From FEN-1297 sp963843605 (GTDB lineage Bacteria > Bacteroidota > Ignavibacteria > Ignavibacteriales > Ignavibacteriaceae), in contig CAWJLA010000008.1 of NCBI GenBank assembly GCA_963843605.1, positions 703,138 to 767,137 of the forward strand: a stretch of 64,000 nucleotides of DNA. Reading direction: 5' to 3'. Below the pieces are notes generated by a model. That model searched no databases, had not been told where the DNA came from, and saw nothing but the letters and a program-made list of their open reading frames with translations. The position numbers and the translations under genes are program-made. Below are positions 9,359 to 17,319 of this stretch, piece by piece (the stretch's first letter is position 1; the number at the start of each line of letters is the position of its first letter).

Positions 9359-9739
9359 TTGGGACAACAACAATTATTATTGATAGTATTAGGATTAATA
9401 ATTGTTGCGATTGCAATTGCAATTAGCATCTCCCTTTTCAGGCAGGCAGCAATCGATTCCAAAAGAGATACGATAACCAATGAATGTTTTAGTCTCGGCT
9501 CTATGGCAGTTGAATATTATAACAGAGCAAGTCCATTAGGAGGAGGAGGCAGTTCATTCACAGGCTGGGACGTTCCGCAAAGTCTTGCTAATACTGCAAG
9601 CGGACATTATACGGCGACGGTATCGGCAGACAGCGTGGTAATAATAGGAACCGGCAATGAAGTTGTAACAGGAAGCGATTCTGTAAAGGTTCAAGTTTCA
9701 GTTTCGCCAAGATCATTCCGGACTACAATAATAAATTAA
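9359..9739 (+). CDS. Unconventional pilin-like protein 1 (MGQQQ leader)
   Basis: The 126-residue protein begins MGQQQLLLIVLGLIIVAIAI with a TTG start after AAAGAGG. One hydrophobic helix of about 25 residues is followed by FRQAAIDSKRDTITNECFSL, a glycine-rich turn (GGGGSSF) and a beta-rich C-terminus, which is a type IV pilin-like layout. It lacks the canonical class III leader: there is no basic leader, no GFTLIE, and the +5 glutamate is replaced by leucine if the cut follows Gly2. It is followed by a paralogue 72 bp downstream, then PilC, PilB, PilT, PilM/N, PilO/P and secretin genes, so a filament-subunit role is a reasonable inference. I cannot name a characterised family. Confidence 0.7.
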   Translation: MGQQQLLLIVLGLIIVAIAIAISISLFRQAAIDSKRDTITNECFSLGSMAVEYYNRASPLGGGGSSFTGWDVPQSLANTASGHYTATVSADSVVIIGTGNEVVTGSDSVKVQVSVSPRSFRTTIIN

Positions 9740-9811
9740 ATAAGTATTAGTTCATTTTCTTTTAACGGAAACATAAATAACAAACAATCTCAACAATACT
9801 AGGAGAAAAAA

Positions 9812-10201
9812 ATGGGTCAGCAACAACTTCTTTTAATCGTACTCGGCGTTATCATAGTCGGTATCGCAGTAGTCGTCGGTATAAATCTTTTCAACGCAAA
9901 TGCGGAAAGTTCTGCAAAAGACGGTATAGTATCAGACTGTACGAATCTTGCGGCAATGGCACAGCAATTCTATAAAAAACCTGTTTCAATGGGCGGCGGC
10001 GGAAATTCTTTCTCTACTGCTGGCGGTGCTCCGGCAGCTTGGACTATCCCTGCTTCTTTAGATACAACTGCTAACGGTGTATATACAAAAGCGGTTAATG
10101 ACCAAAGTGTTATAATTACCGGTACACCGATTGACGCTTCTTACAAATGGACTGTTAAAACTACTGTTACACCGACCAATATTTCATCGGTAATTCAGTA
10201 A
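9812..10201 (+). CDS. Unconventional pilin-like protein 2, probable major subunit
   Basis: The 129-residue paralogue of the preceding protein begins MGQQQLLLIVLGVIIVGIAV, then VGINLFNANAESSAKDGIVS. It shares the hydrophobic helix, a two-cysteine-free body, the glycine patch MGGGGNSF and a predicted beta domain ending TVTPTNISSVIQ. An AGGAG ribosome site precedes the ATG, better than that of its TTG-started neighbour, so this may be the more abundant subunit; that is inference. The N-terminus has Gly2 followed by three Gln and no Glu5, unlike known type IV pilins and pseudopilins. It directly precedes the pilC/pilB-like genes. A membrane-anchored protein unrelated to filaments is a less likely alternative. 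Confidence 0.75.
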   Translation: MGQQQLLLIVLGVIIVGIAVVVGINLFNANAESSAKDGIVSDCTNLAAMAQQFYKKPVSMGGGGNSFSTAGGAPAAWTIPASLDTTANGVYTKAVNDQSVIITGTPIDASYKWTVKTTVTPTNISSVIQ

Positions 10202-10311
10202 AAAGGTTAACTGGAACTTAGGTTTAGGTTTAATATAAATAACTTAAAATAGTAATTAAATATTGTTCTTAAATCGAAAAAACTAATGTATAATTTTTTA
10301 AGGCTGATAAG

Positions 10312-11730
10312 ATGTCTACATTTTATCAGCCGCTTCAATATAAGCGATACATCATGATAGAATATAAATTTACAGCCCAAAAAGTAAACGGACAAACATT
10401 GACCGGCTCTCTTTCCGCGGAAACGGTAAAAGACGCCAAACAGAAAATTCACAGGCTTGCCGATAAGAACCGGTTAAAGATCAGATCGATGCAGAAGAAA
10501 TCCGTTTATCTCTACCGCGTACGTAAAGGAAAAGACAAACCCATCTCCGGAGAACAGAAAGCATACTCTAAAAAAGAAGTTGAAGATGCGCTTTCCCGTC
10601 TAGGTTTTAAAGTATTATCCGTTAACAAGAAATTATTAGATTTTAATATGGCTCCCCCGAGCGCTGAGATAGTTACTTTTGTAAAAATCAGCGCCGAGCT
10701 GCTGGAACAAAAACTTCCTTACAGTGAAATACTAACACTGTTGATCAATGATACCCAAAATAAAAAGCTAAAAGAAACTTTAAAAGAAATTAATAACGAA
10801 CTAAAAAAAGGCGCCGACAGCGAAACTACATTTTTAAAATATCAGGCTGTATTCGGTAAATTTACGGCTTATATGCTGGGTCTTGCTTCCAAGAGCGGTA
10901 ATATGTCCGAGATATACAGAGCTACTGCAAAATTCCTGGAAAGGAAACAGGAATTCAAAAAAAATATGCGTAGCGCTTTAATTACTCCCATGGTAACATT
11001 ATTCGTTTTATTCCTTGCCGTATTGTTTTATGTTGGTTATATTTTCCCCGAAACTGCAAAACTTTTTGTAAGGTTTAAGATTCCGCTTCCACCTATGACT
11101 GCTTTTACACTAAAAATTAGTGATTTCTTAATGGGAAACGGAGCTCTTGTAACTATTCTGATGGTCGTTCCTCCGATTTTATTTTGGCGCTTTATAAAAT
11201 CGAAAAAGGGAGCTTACTTAATGGATAAGTATCTTATAAAATTACCCATGATAGGTACACTCATTCATAAAACTGTTATAGAAGTTTATTGCAGAGTTTT
11301 TTATACTCTGTATAGCGGATCTGCCGAAAGCATCGAACCGATCAGGATAGCTGCAGAGGCTACAGGCAACCAGTATTTTGAAGAAAGAATTAAAAACGTA
11401 GCAATACCATTAATGGTAAAAAAAGGAACCGGCATAACCGATGCATTTGAGGCAAGCGGTATTTTTACCGATACGGCAATAGCACGTTTTCACTCCGGCG
11501 AAGAAACCGGTACTATTAAAAATACGGCTCAACAGTTGGCTAATTATTATGAAAGCGAAACTGTTTATAAATTGAAAAATTTCATCGAGATGGTTCAGTT
11601 GTTTATTGCAATGGTAATTATGATAGTAATGATATTATTGACCCTAGTCTCGGCCGAGACTGCTACTATTCATCCTAAAAGCCCCGGAATAACAAGTAAC
11701 GCAACTTATATAGAGAGAACCGTGGCATGA
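10312..11730 (+). CDS. pilC: Type IV filament inner-membrane platform protein (PilC/GspF family)
   Basis: PilC/GspF forms the inner-membrane platform on which the assembly and retraction ATPases act. The 472-residue protein has an N-terminal soluble region starting IEYKFTAQKVNGQTLTGSLS, typical of the family. Two T2SSF-type helical domains follow, with SAELLEQKLPYSEILTLL in the first. Membrane segments lie near 225-250 (TLFVLFLAVLFYVGYIF), 280-300 and 425-450 (FIAMVIMIVMILLTLV). HSGEETGTIKNTAQQLANYY is the characteristic second-domain segment. AAGG eight bases before 10312 supports that ATG; the internal ATG at 10354 gives a start closer to relatives. It overlaps the next ATPase gene by 4 bp (ATGA), implying coupling. 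Confidence 0.88.
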   Translation: MSTFYQPLQYKRYIMIEYKFTAQKVNGQTLTGSLSAETVKDAKQKIHRLADKNRLKIRSMQKKSVYLYRVRKGKDKPISGEQKAYSKKEVEDALSRLGFKVLSVNKKLLDFNMAPPSAEIVTFVKISAELLEQKLPYSEILTLLINDTQNKKLKETLKEINNELKKGADSETTFLKYQAVFGKFTAYMLGLASKSGNMSEIYRATAKFLERKQEFKKNMRSALITPMVTLFVLFLAVLFYVGYIFPETAKLFVRFKIPLPPMTAFTLKISDFLMGNGALVTILMVVPPILFWRFIKSKKGAYLMDKYLIKLPMIGTLIHKTVIEVYCRVFYTLYSGSAESIEPIRIAAEATGNQYFEERIKNVAIPLMVKKGTGITDAFEASGIFTDTAIARFHSGEETGTIKNTAQQLANYYESETVYKLKNFIEMVQLFIAMVIMIVMILLTLVSAETATIHPKSPGITSNATYIERTVA

Positions 11731-13517
11731 TCGATACTAATCTTGAAATGACCGACAAAATCGGTTACCTGCTGTTTAAGAAAGGAATAATCGATGCCGC
11801 AATGCTTGAGAAAGCATTGAATGCAAAGGCAAACGATAAAAGCAAAATAAAAAGAAACCTTGCACAGATATTAGTTCAGGATTTTAATTACGATCATGAT
11901 ACTATTTTCAGAGAAGTTGCCATTCTATACGCATTCAGGGAAATTGAAATAAAACTCGATGAGATTGCCCCCGAAAAGTTAGATATTATTAAACAGTTGA
12001 TCAATAATGCGGGCGATCAGCTGAAATCCCAAATGTTGGAGCATAAAGTTATTCCTTTCATGTACGACGAAAGGATTAAAGACAAGCTAATCGTCGCGGC
12101 AATCGATCCTACGGACAGAAATATACCCAAGATAGCATTCGGTCTGAACGCAAAAAAATATGAAGTAATTTATATTCGGAAACAGGATTACGAAAAATTA
12201 ATCAGTAATATTCTTCCCCCCGAGAACGTATACCTTAAAATGATGGAAGAAGCCGACGCTGAAATTGAAATAGATAAAGATGAAAACTCCCTGGACGAAG
12301 AGGCTCTTGATGCCGAGATAAATAAAAGTGCATTAATAAATCTGGTTGAGGGCGCTCTGGTAGAAGGCGTTCGCAAAGGAGCCAGCGATATTCATTTTGT
12401 TCCCAAATCCGGAAACCGTACGGAAATTGTTATGAGGGTTGACGGTAATCTTCAACTCTGGCACGTGCAGGAAAATACACTTCCCGAAGCCGTTGTTGCC
12501 GTTGTTAAAGACAGATCTAAAGGAATGGACAGATTTGAAAGAGAAAGGGCACAGGACGGATTTATCCAAAGAGAAATAGACCGTCACGTCATACGTTTTC
12601 GTGTATCGGTTCTGCCGATGGTGGGTACAGAATTAAAAAATAAATTCGAAAGTATCGTAATAAGAATACTCGACGACAGAAAAGTAATTAAAGATCTTGA
12701 AAAATTAGGACTGACAGGGTATTCAAAACAAGCTTTTACAAAAGCTATTAACCAGCCTCAGGGTATGGTAATATTAACCGGTCCTACCGGCAGCGGTAAA
12801 AGTACTACACTTGTTGCGGCATTGTATCAGGTTATTGATTCAACCGTTAACGTATTGACGGTTGAAGATCCTGTTGAATATGTAATTGAAGGCGCAAGAC
12901 AGCTTAAGATCGGCCACAAAATGAATTTTGAACAGGCAATACGCTCTATTTTGCGTCATGACCCCGACATTGTACTTGTAGGTGAAATGCGTGACAAGGA
13001 AACTGCCGAGATTGCTATTAAATTAGCTAATACGGGACACTTGACTTTCTCAACCCTTCATACGAACGATGCTCCCAGTGCGGTAGCACGTCTTTATAAA
13101 ATGGGTATTGAACCCTTCTTAATTGCATATGCCATAAATATTATTGTAGCACAGCGACTTGTAAGAAGACTTTGTCCCGAATGCAAAAAAAAGGTAGTGA
13201 ATTTTGACGAACCTTTAATGAAAGCCGCCGGCTTGGATATTGACGAATGGAAGAGTTACACCGTTTATGAAGCCAACGGCTGCGATAAATGCGGCGGTTC
13301 CGGTTTTAAGGGACGTATGGCAATACATGAGGCTTTGTATTTTACAAAAGAGCTTAGACAAATTATTGTAAGATCAGGTATTGAAGTGGATGAGGAAAAA
13401 ATCAGGCTTCAAGCAAAAAAAGACGGTTCTCTTAATCTGAGAGAAGCGGGCCTGGAGAAGGTAAAACTCGGACTTACTTCTATTGAAGAAGTACTAGCAT
13501 CCACATCGGATGAATAA
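11727..13517 (+). CDS. pilB: Type IV filament assembly ATPase (PilB/GspE family)
   Basis: This 596-residue cytoplasmic hexameric ATPase powers subunit extrusion. An N-terminal MshEN-like domain (about residues 5-160) is followed by the secretion ATPase core: Walker A GPTGSGKSTT, Asp box TVEDPVEYV, Walker B PDIVLVGEMRDKETAE and His box TGHLTFSTLHTNDAPSAVAR. The zinc tetracysteine is CPEC and CDKCGGSGFKGR, which marks PilB/GspE rather than PilT. All catalytic residues are present. It overlaps pilC by 4 bp and ends just before an intrinsic terminator at 13526-13553. The call is firm at family level; whether the system is a pilus or a secretion pseudopilus is decided by the neighbouring PilT and PilM-Q-like genes. 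Confidence 0.93.
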   Translation: MIDTNLEMTDKIGYLLFKKGIIDAAMLEKALNAKANDKSKIKRNLAQILVQDFNYDHDTIFREVAILYAFREIEIKLDEIAPEKLDIIKQLINNAGDQLKSQMLEHKVIPFMYDERIKDKLIVAAIDPTDRNIPKIAFGLNAKKYEVIYIRKQDYEKLISNILPPENVYLKMMEEADAEIEIDKDENSLDEEALDAEINKSALINLVEGALVEGVRKGASDIHFVPKSGNRTEIVMRVDGNLQLWHVQENTLPEAVVAVVKDRSKGMDRFERERAQDGFIQREIDRHVIRFRVSVLPMVGTELKNKFESIVIRILDDRKVIKDLEKLGLTGYSKQAFTKAINQPQGMVILTGPTGSGKSTTLVAALYQVIDSTVNVLTVEDPVEYVIEGARQLKIGHKMNFEQAIRSILRHDPDIVLVGEMRDKETAEIAIKLANTGHLTFSTLHTNDAPSAVARLYKMGIEPFLIAYAINIIVAQRLVRRLCPECKKKVVNFDEPLMKAAGLDIDEWKSYTVYEANGCDKCGGSGFKGRMAIHEALYFTKELRQIIVRSGIEVDEEKIRLQAKKDGSLNLREAGLEKVKLGLTSIEEVLASTSDE

Positions 13518-13525
13518 TATGAATT

Positions 13526-13553
13526 AAAAGGAAAAGAATATTTTTCCTTTTTT
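13526..13553 (+). terminator. Probable intrinsic terminator after pilB
   Basis: AAAAGGAAAA (13526-13535) pairs with TTTTTCCTTTT around a short loop and runs into T's. It may split the locus into pilin-pilC-pilB and pilT-onward units. The stem is AT-rich, so termination may be partial. Confidence 0.5.
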
Positions 13554-13643
13554 AAAAAATTTATTTCATAAAAATTAAATTTAAGTTAAATTGTTTTAAT
13601 TTTTATAGCTATTTATTACGGCTATTAAAAAATAGGAGAAACA

Positions 13644-14873
13644 GTGTCCTTCAACGAAGCAAAAGAAATTCTCACTTCTTTTACAAGCAAAATACCCGAA
13701 TACCTCAACGGACCGGATAGAATGGCCTTTCTGCTTGAGAACATCGAGCAATTAAGCGGTGAAGAAAGACTTCTACTTAAAGGTACCTTCAATCGATTTT
13801 TAACTAATATGATTGAAAGAGAAGCTTCGGATATTGAAGTAGGCGGACACGGCAACGAGAATTTTATATGGATGAGAATTTACGGAAAGAAAGAAAGAGT
13901 CAAAGATCTTCCGCAGCTGTCTAACGAAGAGTCCGCAACTTTAATTGCAAACCTATTAAACGCAAACCAGAGAAAATATCTTGCTGTTTCTAAGAATTTG
14001 GATTTCAGTTACTCCTTTTATTACGAAAGAAAAAAGATCGATCTTCGTTTCAGAGCGGACGCATATTTTGATCTTGATACCAGATCTTTAAATATGAGAG
14101 CTATCAACCCTTCTATCCGACCTTTGGCCAGCCTGGGTTTCCATCCGAACGTTGTAAAATCGTTAAGTCATATGTATATTAAATTCGGATTAACTCTTGT
14201 AACGGGAATAACCGGTTCCGGTAAATCTACTACCTTGGACGCCATAATCGACGAGCACAATAAAATAGATCCTGCTCATGTTGTTATTATTGCGGCGCCT
14301 ATTGAATATGTACACAGATCTAATGTCTCGATTATAAAACACAGAGAAGTCGGCAGGGACGTACTTTCCTTTAAGGAAGGCGTTATACAATCGTTAAGAC
14401 AGGATCCGGATATTATAGTAATCGGAGAAATGAGAGATCCCGATACAATTATGGCTGCTCTAGAAGTAACGGATACCGGACATAAAGTTTTTTCTACTCT
14501 GCACACATCATCGGCAGTTGAATCCATAGACAGAATTATCGCTGAGATTCATCCTTCCGAACAGGAACGTGTCAGAAACCGTCTGGCAGATGTACTTGTT
14601 GCGATTGTTTCCCAAAAATTGGTTCCTACATCAGACGGGAAACGGGCATTGGCAAAAGAAGTATTAATTGTTACTCCCAGTGTTAAGGCTGCAATTAAAA
14701 ACAATAATACCAGCGAAATTTATATGATGATTAACCAGGGCTCTGCCCAGGGAATGATCACAATGGAACAGGATTTAAAGCGGTTGTATTTAAACAAAAA
14801 AATCAGCTTAGAGACAGCTATAGCTTATGCAAATAATAAGACAAGAATTCAGCAAATTTTAACGGCGGTTTAA
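13644..14873 (+). CDS. pilT: PilT-like retraction ATPase with altered Asp box
   Basis: The 409-residue ATPase starts at GTG with AGGAG nine bases upstream. It has Walker A GITGSGKSTT, Walker B PDIIVIGEMRDPDT, His box TGHKVFSTLHTSSAVES and the PilT-type IIKHREVGRD segment. No zinc cysteines are present, so it belongs with PilT/PilU rather than PilB. PilT depolymerises pili for twitching and uptake. Two features are unusual. The N-terminus is some 50 residues longer than typical. The Asp box, normally EDPIE, reads IIAAPIEYVH, losing the acidic pair, while the Walker B glutamate is kept. The next gene's ATG overlaps its stop by one base. Activity cannot be judged from sequence. Confidence 0.85.
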   Translation: MSFNEAKEILTSFTSKIPEYLNGPDRMAFLLENIEQLSGEERLLLKGTFNRFLTNMIEREASDIEVGGHGNENFIWMRIYGKKERVKDLPQLSNEESATLIANLLNANQRKYLAVSKNLDFSYSFYYERKKIDLRFRADAYFDLDTRSLNMRAINPSIRPLASLGFHPNVVKSLSHMYIKFGLTLVTGITGSGKSTTLDAIIDEHNKIDPAHVVIIAAPIEYVHRSNVSIIKHREVGRDVLSFKEGVIQSLRQDPDIIVIGEMRDPDTIMAALEVTDTGHKVFSTLHTSSAVESIDRIIAEIHPSEQERVRNRLADVLVAIVSQKLVPTSDGKRALAKEVLIVTPSVKAAIKNNNTSEIYMMINQGSAQGMITMEQDLKRLYLNKKISLETAIAYANNKTRIQQILTAV

Positions 14874-16417
14874 TGAAACCTGTTATATGTGTATATTGTG
14901 AAGGTAATGAGACTAAATTAGTAGTAGTCTCAAAGGAAAAAGATAAGATCAAGGTACAGAAAGCTTCAATGTTTGATGTGGTTCAAGCCAGCCTTGATCT
15001 CGAAGATTCACTCTCCGGTCTTCAATTGGAGGGCGAAGATGCCTCTATTGAAGGCATTTCGTCATTACCGAATACGACCGACAGCAAAATGGCCAAATCA
15101 AGCATTTCTCAAATGAGTGCAACGGTAAGACCGTATAATCCTAAAAACTGTCTCTTTATCCCTACGCTGACAGAGCCTTCTATTTACTATCATATTTTTG
15201 AAGGTTCGAAAGCAGAAAAAACTTCCCAGCTTACCCAGGATATTATTAATGATATTCAGGCATCGAAAAACGTAGCTATTGATAAAGAAAATCTAGACTA
15301 TATTGAACTTGCTGATAAATCTTTGCTGGCGGTGTTCCTGAGCGGAGAAGTAAACTGCTTGAAGGTAATTAAATCGCTCGCTCAATACGACGGAAAACGC
15401 TACTATAAAATACCTTCTGTCAAAAGTGCGGAAATTTCACTTGCGTATTATGTAGCAAAAAGGAAAAAATTCTTTCCCGACGATCAGTCCTTGATCGTTT
15501 ATATAGGAAAAGAATACAGTAAGTTAATTTTCCTTCAGGGCAGGAAGCTTAAACATGTCGGTTCTACTTTAGATATCGGCGTATTAAACCTTCATACATA
15601 CGATGTTTATTTTTCAAAGATCTTATTGGAGATGGAAAACGGCGGAATATCTTCGCTAGACAATATAATTGTTTGCGGCGAAGATGATTCTGAAAATTTG
15701 ATTCTTTCTTTTTACGGAACTTTCCCCGAAGCCAACGTATCAAAGCTGGATTTTGAAGAACTTGATCTGACTTCTCTCGATGCCGAAATGAGGGAGAAAT
15801 TTTCTTCATTTGCCGTTCCTATTTCCTCTGCTATCGATTACTTTGATGAAGAAGATAAAATTCACGAAGGAATAAATTTATTACCCAAATACGTAAAAGA
15901 AGATCAAAAAGTTTTCCAATTCGCATGGCATGGTTTTGCCGTACTTCCCCTGTTATTTGTTGCTACTTTCTATTTGACGATGAAAGTTTTAGTTAATAAT
16001 AAACAAATCGGACAACTAAACGATCAGATAACGGAAAAGACGGTTTTGATGAAGCAAAACCAGGCGATTCTTAACCAGATAACCGATCTTAATAACAAAA
16101 TCAGCGGTTTTTCACGCACCCAGTCTATCTTGGATTCGGCCTCCATAGGCACAGGCGTCTGGTCTAAAGCTATATCTAATATAACACGCTTTGTAGGGAA
16201 CAAAAAAGATATCTGGATTACAAAACTAAATAAGAGTGATAATTCAACGCTGACTTTAGAAGGTTATTCCCTCTCTAAAAATGCATTAACGGAATTTGCT
16301 TACTACTTGAAATATGCCGAGTTAAAGAGTGTTTCTTATGAAGCTATCCGTGATAAGGATGCTTATAAATTTGTAATAGTATTTAATATAGCTAACTTCC
16401 AAAAAGATTTAGAATGA
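14873..16417 (+). CDS. PilM-PilN fusion (GspL-like) alignment-complex protein
   Basis: The 514-residue protein appears to combine two type IV pilus alignment proteins. Residues 1 to about 350 are a cytoplasmic region with an actin-like (PilM/GspL-type) pattern: PVICVYCEGNETKLVVVSKE, SAEISLAYYVAKRKKF, SLIVYIGKEYSKLIFLQGRK and NIIVCGEDDSENLILSF. GINLLPKYVKED then resembles the conserved cytoplasmic INLLP motif that PilN uses to bind PilM. A membrane helix (FAVLPLLFVATFYLTMKVLV) follows, then a coiled coil and a periplasmic ferredoxin-like domain (WITKLNKSDNSTLTLEGYSL). It is one base overlapped with pilT and 4 bp with the next gene. Domain assignment rests on layout and the INLLP motif, so PilM/N is likely and GspL is a close alternative. 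Confidence 0.75.
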   Translation: MKPVICVYCEGNETKLVVVSKEKDKIKVQKASMFDVVQASLDLEDSLSGLQLEGEDASIEGISSLPNTTDSKMAKSSISQMSATVRPYNPKNCLFIPTLTEPSIYYHIFEGSKAEKTSQLTQDIINDIQASKNVAIDKENLDYIELADKSLLAVFLSGEVNCLKVIKSLAQYDGKRYYKIPSVKSAEISLAYYVAKRKKFFPDDQSLIVYIGKEYSKLIFLQGRKLKHVGSTLDIGVLNLHTYDVYFSKILLEMENGGISSLDNIIVCGEDDSENLILSFYGTFPEANVSKLDFEELDLTSLDAEMREKFSSFAVPISSAIDYFDEEDKIHEGINLLPKYVKEDQKVFQFAWHGFAVLPLLFVATFYLTMKVLVNNKQIGQLNDQITEKTVLMKQNQAILNQITDLNNKISGFSRTQSILDSASIGTGVWSKAISNITRFVGNKKDIWITKLNKSDNSTLTLEGYSLSKNALTEFAYYLKYAELKSVSYEAIRDKDAYKFVIVFNIANFQKDLE

Positions 16418-17307
16418 ACAGAAAATTAAAAAACACATTAGTCCTTGTAGGACTGCTGATTCTGATAGTAGCCGTCGGCGGAGCTTATATATTCGTCCTT
16501 CAAAGAGGAAAAATAAATTCCGCTAAAAAGAAAATAGACGAGTTAAACAGAACTCAATACAATACCGGCGCGTTGAAAGCACAATACCAGGATTTGTTGA
16601 AAAAATCCAACGTTCTGGATTCGGTTCTTTCAGCAAGGAAATTTAACATACCGCAAAATCTTTCGTCTATAAATTTCTTTAATTTTGTCAATAAAGTAAG
16701 CGCCGATTTTTCTCCCAAAACTCAAACCGACGTCGAGTTTGACGGGCAGAAAAAGGATAAGCAATTCTTTTACTATACTTATAAGATAAAAGGCGCAGGC
16801 GATTTTAACGATTTATACAGCTTAATTTACTCGATTGAACAAAGTAAAGAATTAAAGAAGATTTCAAACGTTACAATAGGAAATATGATAACTACCGATA
16901 AAGACGGTTTACCTAATTTTCTAGTAAGTTTCAATATGGATGTCGATATATATTTCTCATCAGATAACAGATTTTCAACAGCTAATTTCGTAGAAAATAA
17001 TTTAAATACATCACCAATTTACGACGCATTTTATCCGTTAATTAGAAGTCAAATACCGCCCAATATAGACAACCTGCTTGATGTTCAGGGCGCCAAACTC
17101 CTGGCTTTAATTCCGGAAGGTGCATTCCTTTCAGATAGTAAGGGTAATACTTATCTTCTCTGGGAAGGCCAAAAGGTTTATCTTGGCTACCTGACAAAAA
17201 TTGATTACGATCATAACACCGTTAGTTTCATATTAAACAAGGGTGGAATAATCGAAAAGGTAGATCTAACTTTACAAAAAGACGGTACGAGTAAGAACAA
17301 ACAATAA
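16414..17307 (+). CDS. PilO-like alignment protein with a PilP-like C-terminal domain
   Basis: The 297-residue protein has a short cytoplasmic N-terminus, one membrane helix (LVLVGLLILIVAVGGAYIFV), a coiled coil (residues 30-70) and a periplasmic PilO/GspM-type domain to about 190. The last 90 residues (GAKLLALIPEGAFLSDSKGN, YLLWEGQKVYLGYLTKIDYD, VSFILNKGGIIEKVDLTL) read like the PilP beta-domain that links PilN/O to the secretin. It is 4 bp overlapped with the PilM/N fusion and 12 bp before the secretin gene, matching the canonical pilMNOPQ order with five genes compressed to three. The PilP-like assignment is inference from position and pattern; no lipobox is needed in a fused form. Confidence 0.68.
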   Translation: MNRKLKNTLVLVGLLILIVAVGGAYIFVLQRGKINSAKKKIDELNRTQYNTGALKAQYQDLLKKSNVLDSVLSARKFNIPQNLSSINFFNFVNKVSADFSPKTQTDVEFDGQKKDKQFFYYTYKIKGAGDFNDLYSLIYSIEQSKELKKISNVTIGNMITTDKDGLPNFLVSFNMDVDIYFSSDNRFSTANFVENNLNTSPIYDAFYPLIRSQIPPNIDNLLDVQGAKLLALIPEGAFLSDSKGNTYLLWEGQKVYLGYLTKIDYDHNTVSFILNKGGIIEKVDLTLQKDGTSKNKQ

Positions 17308-17319
17308 CGAGAGCTCTTT

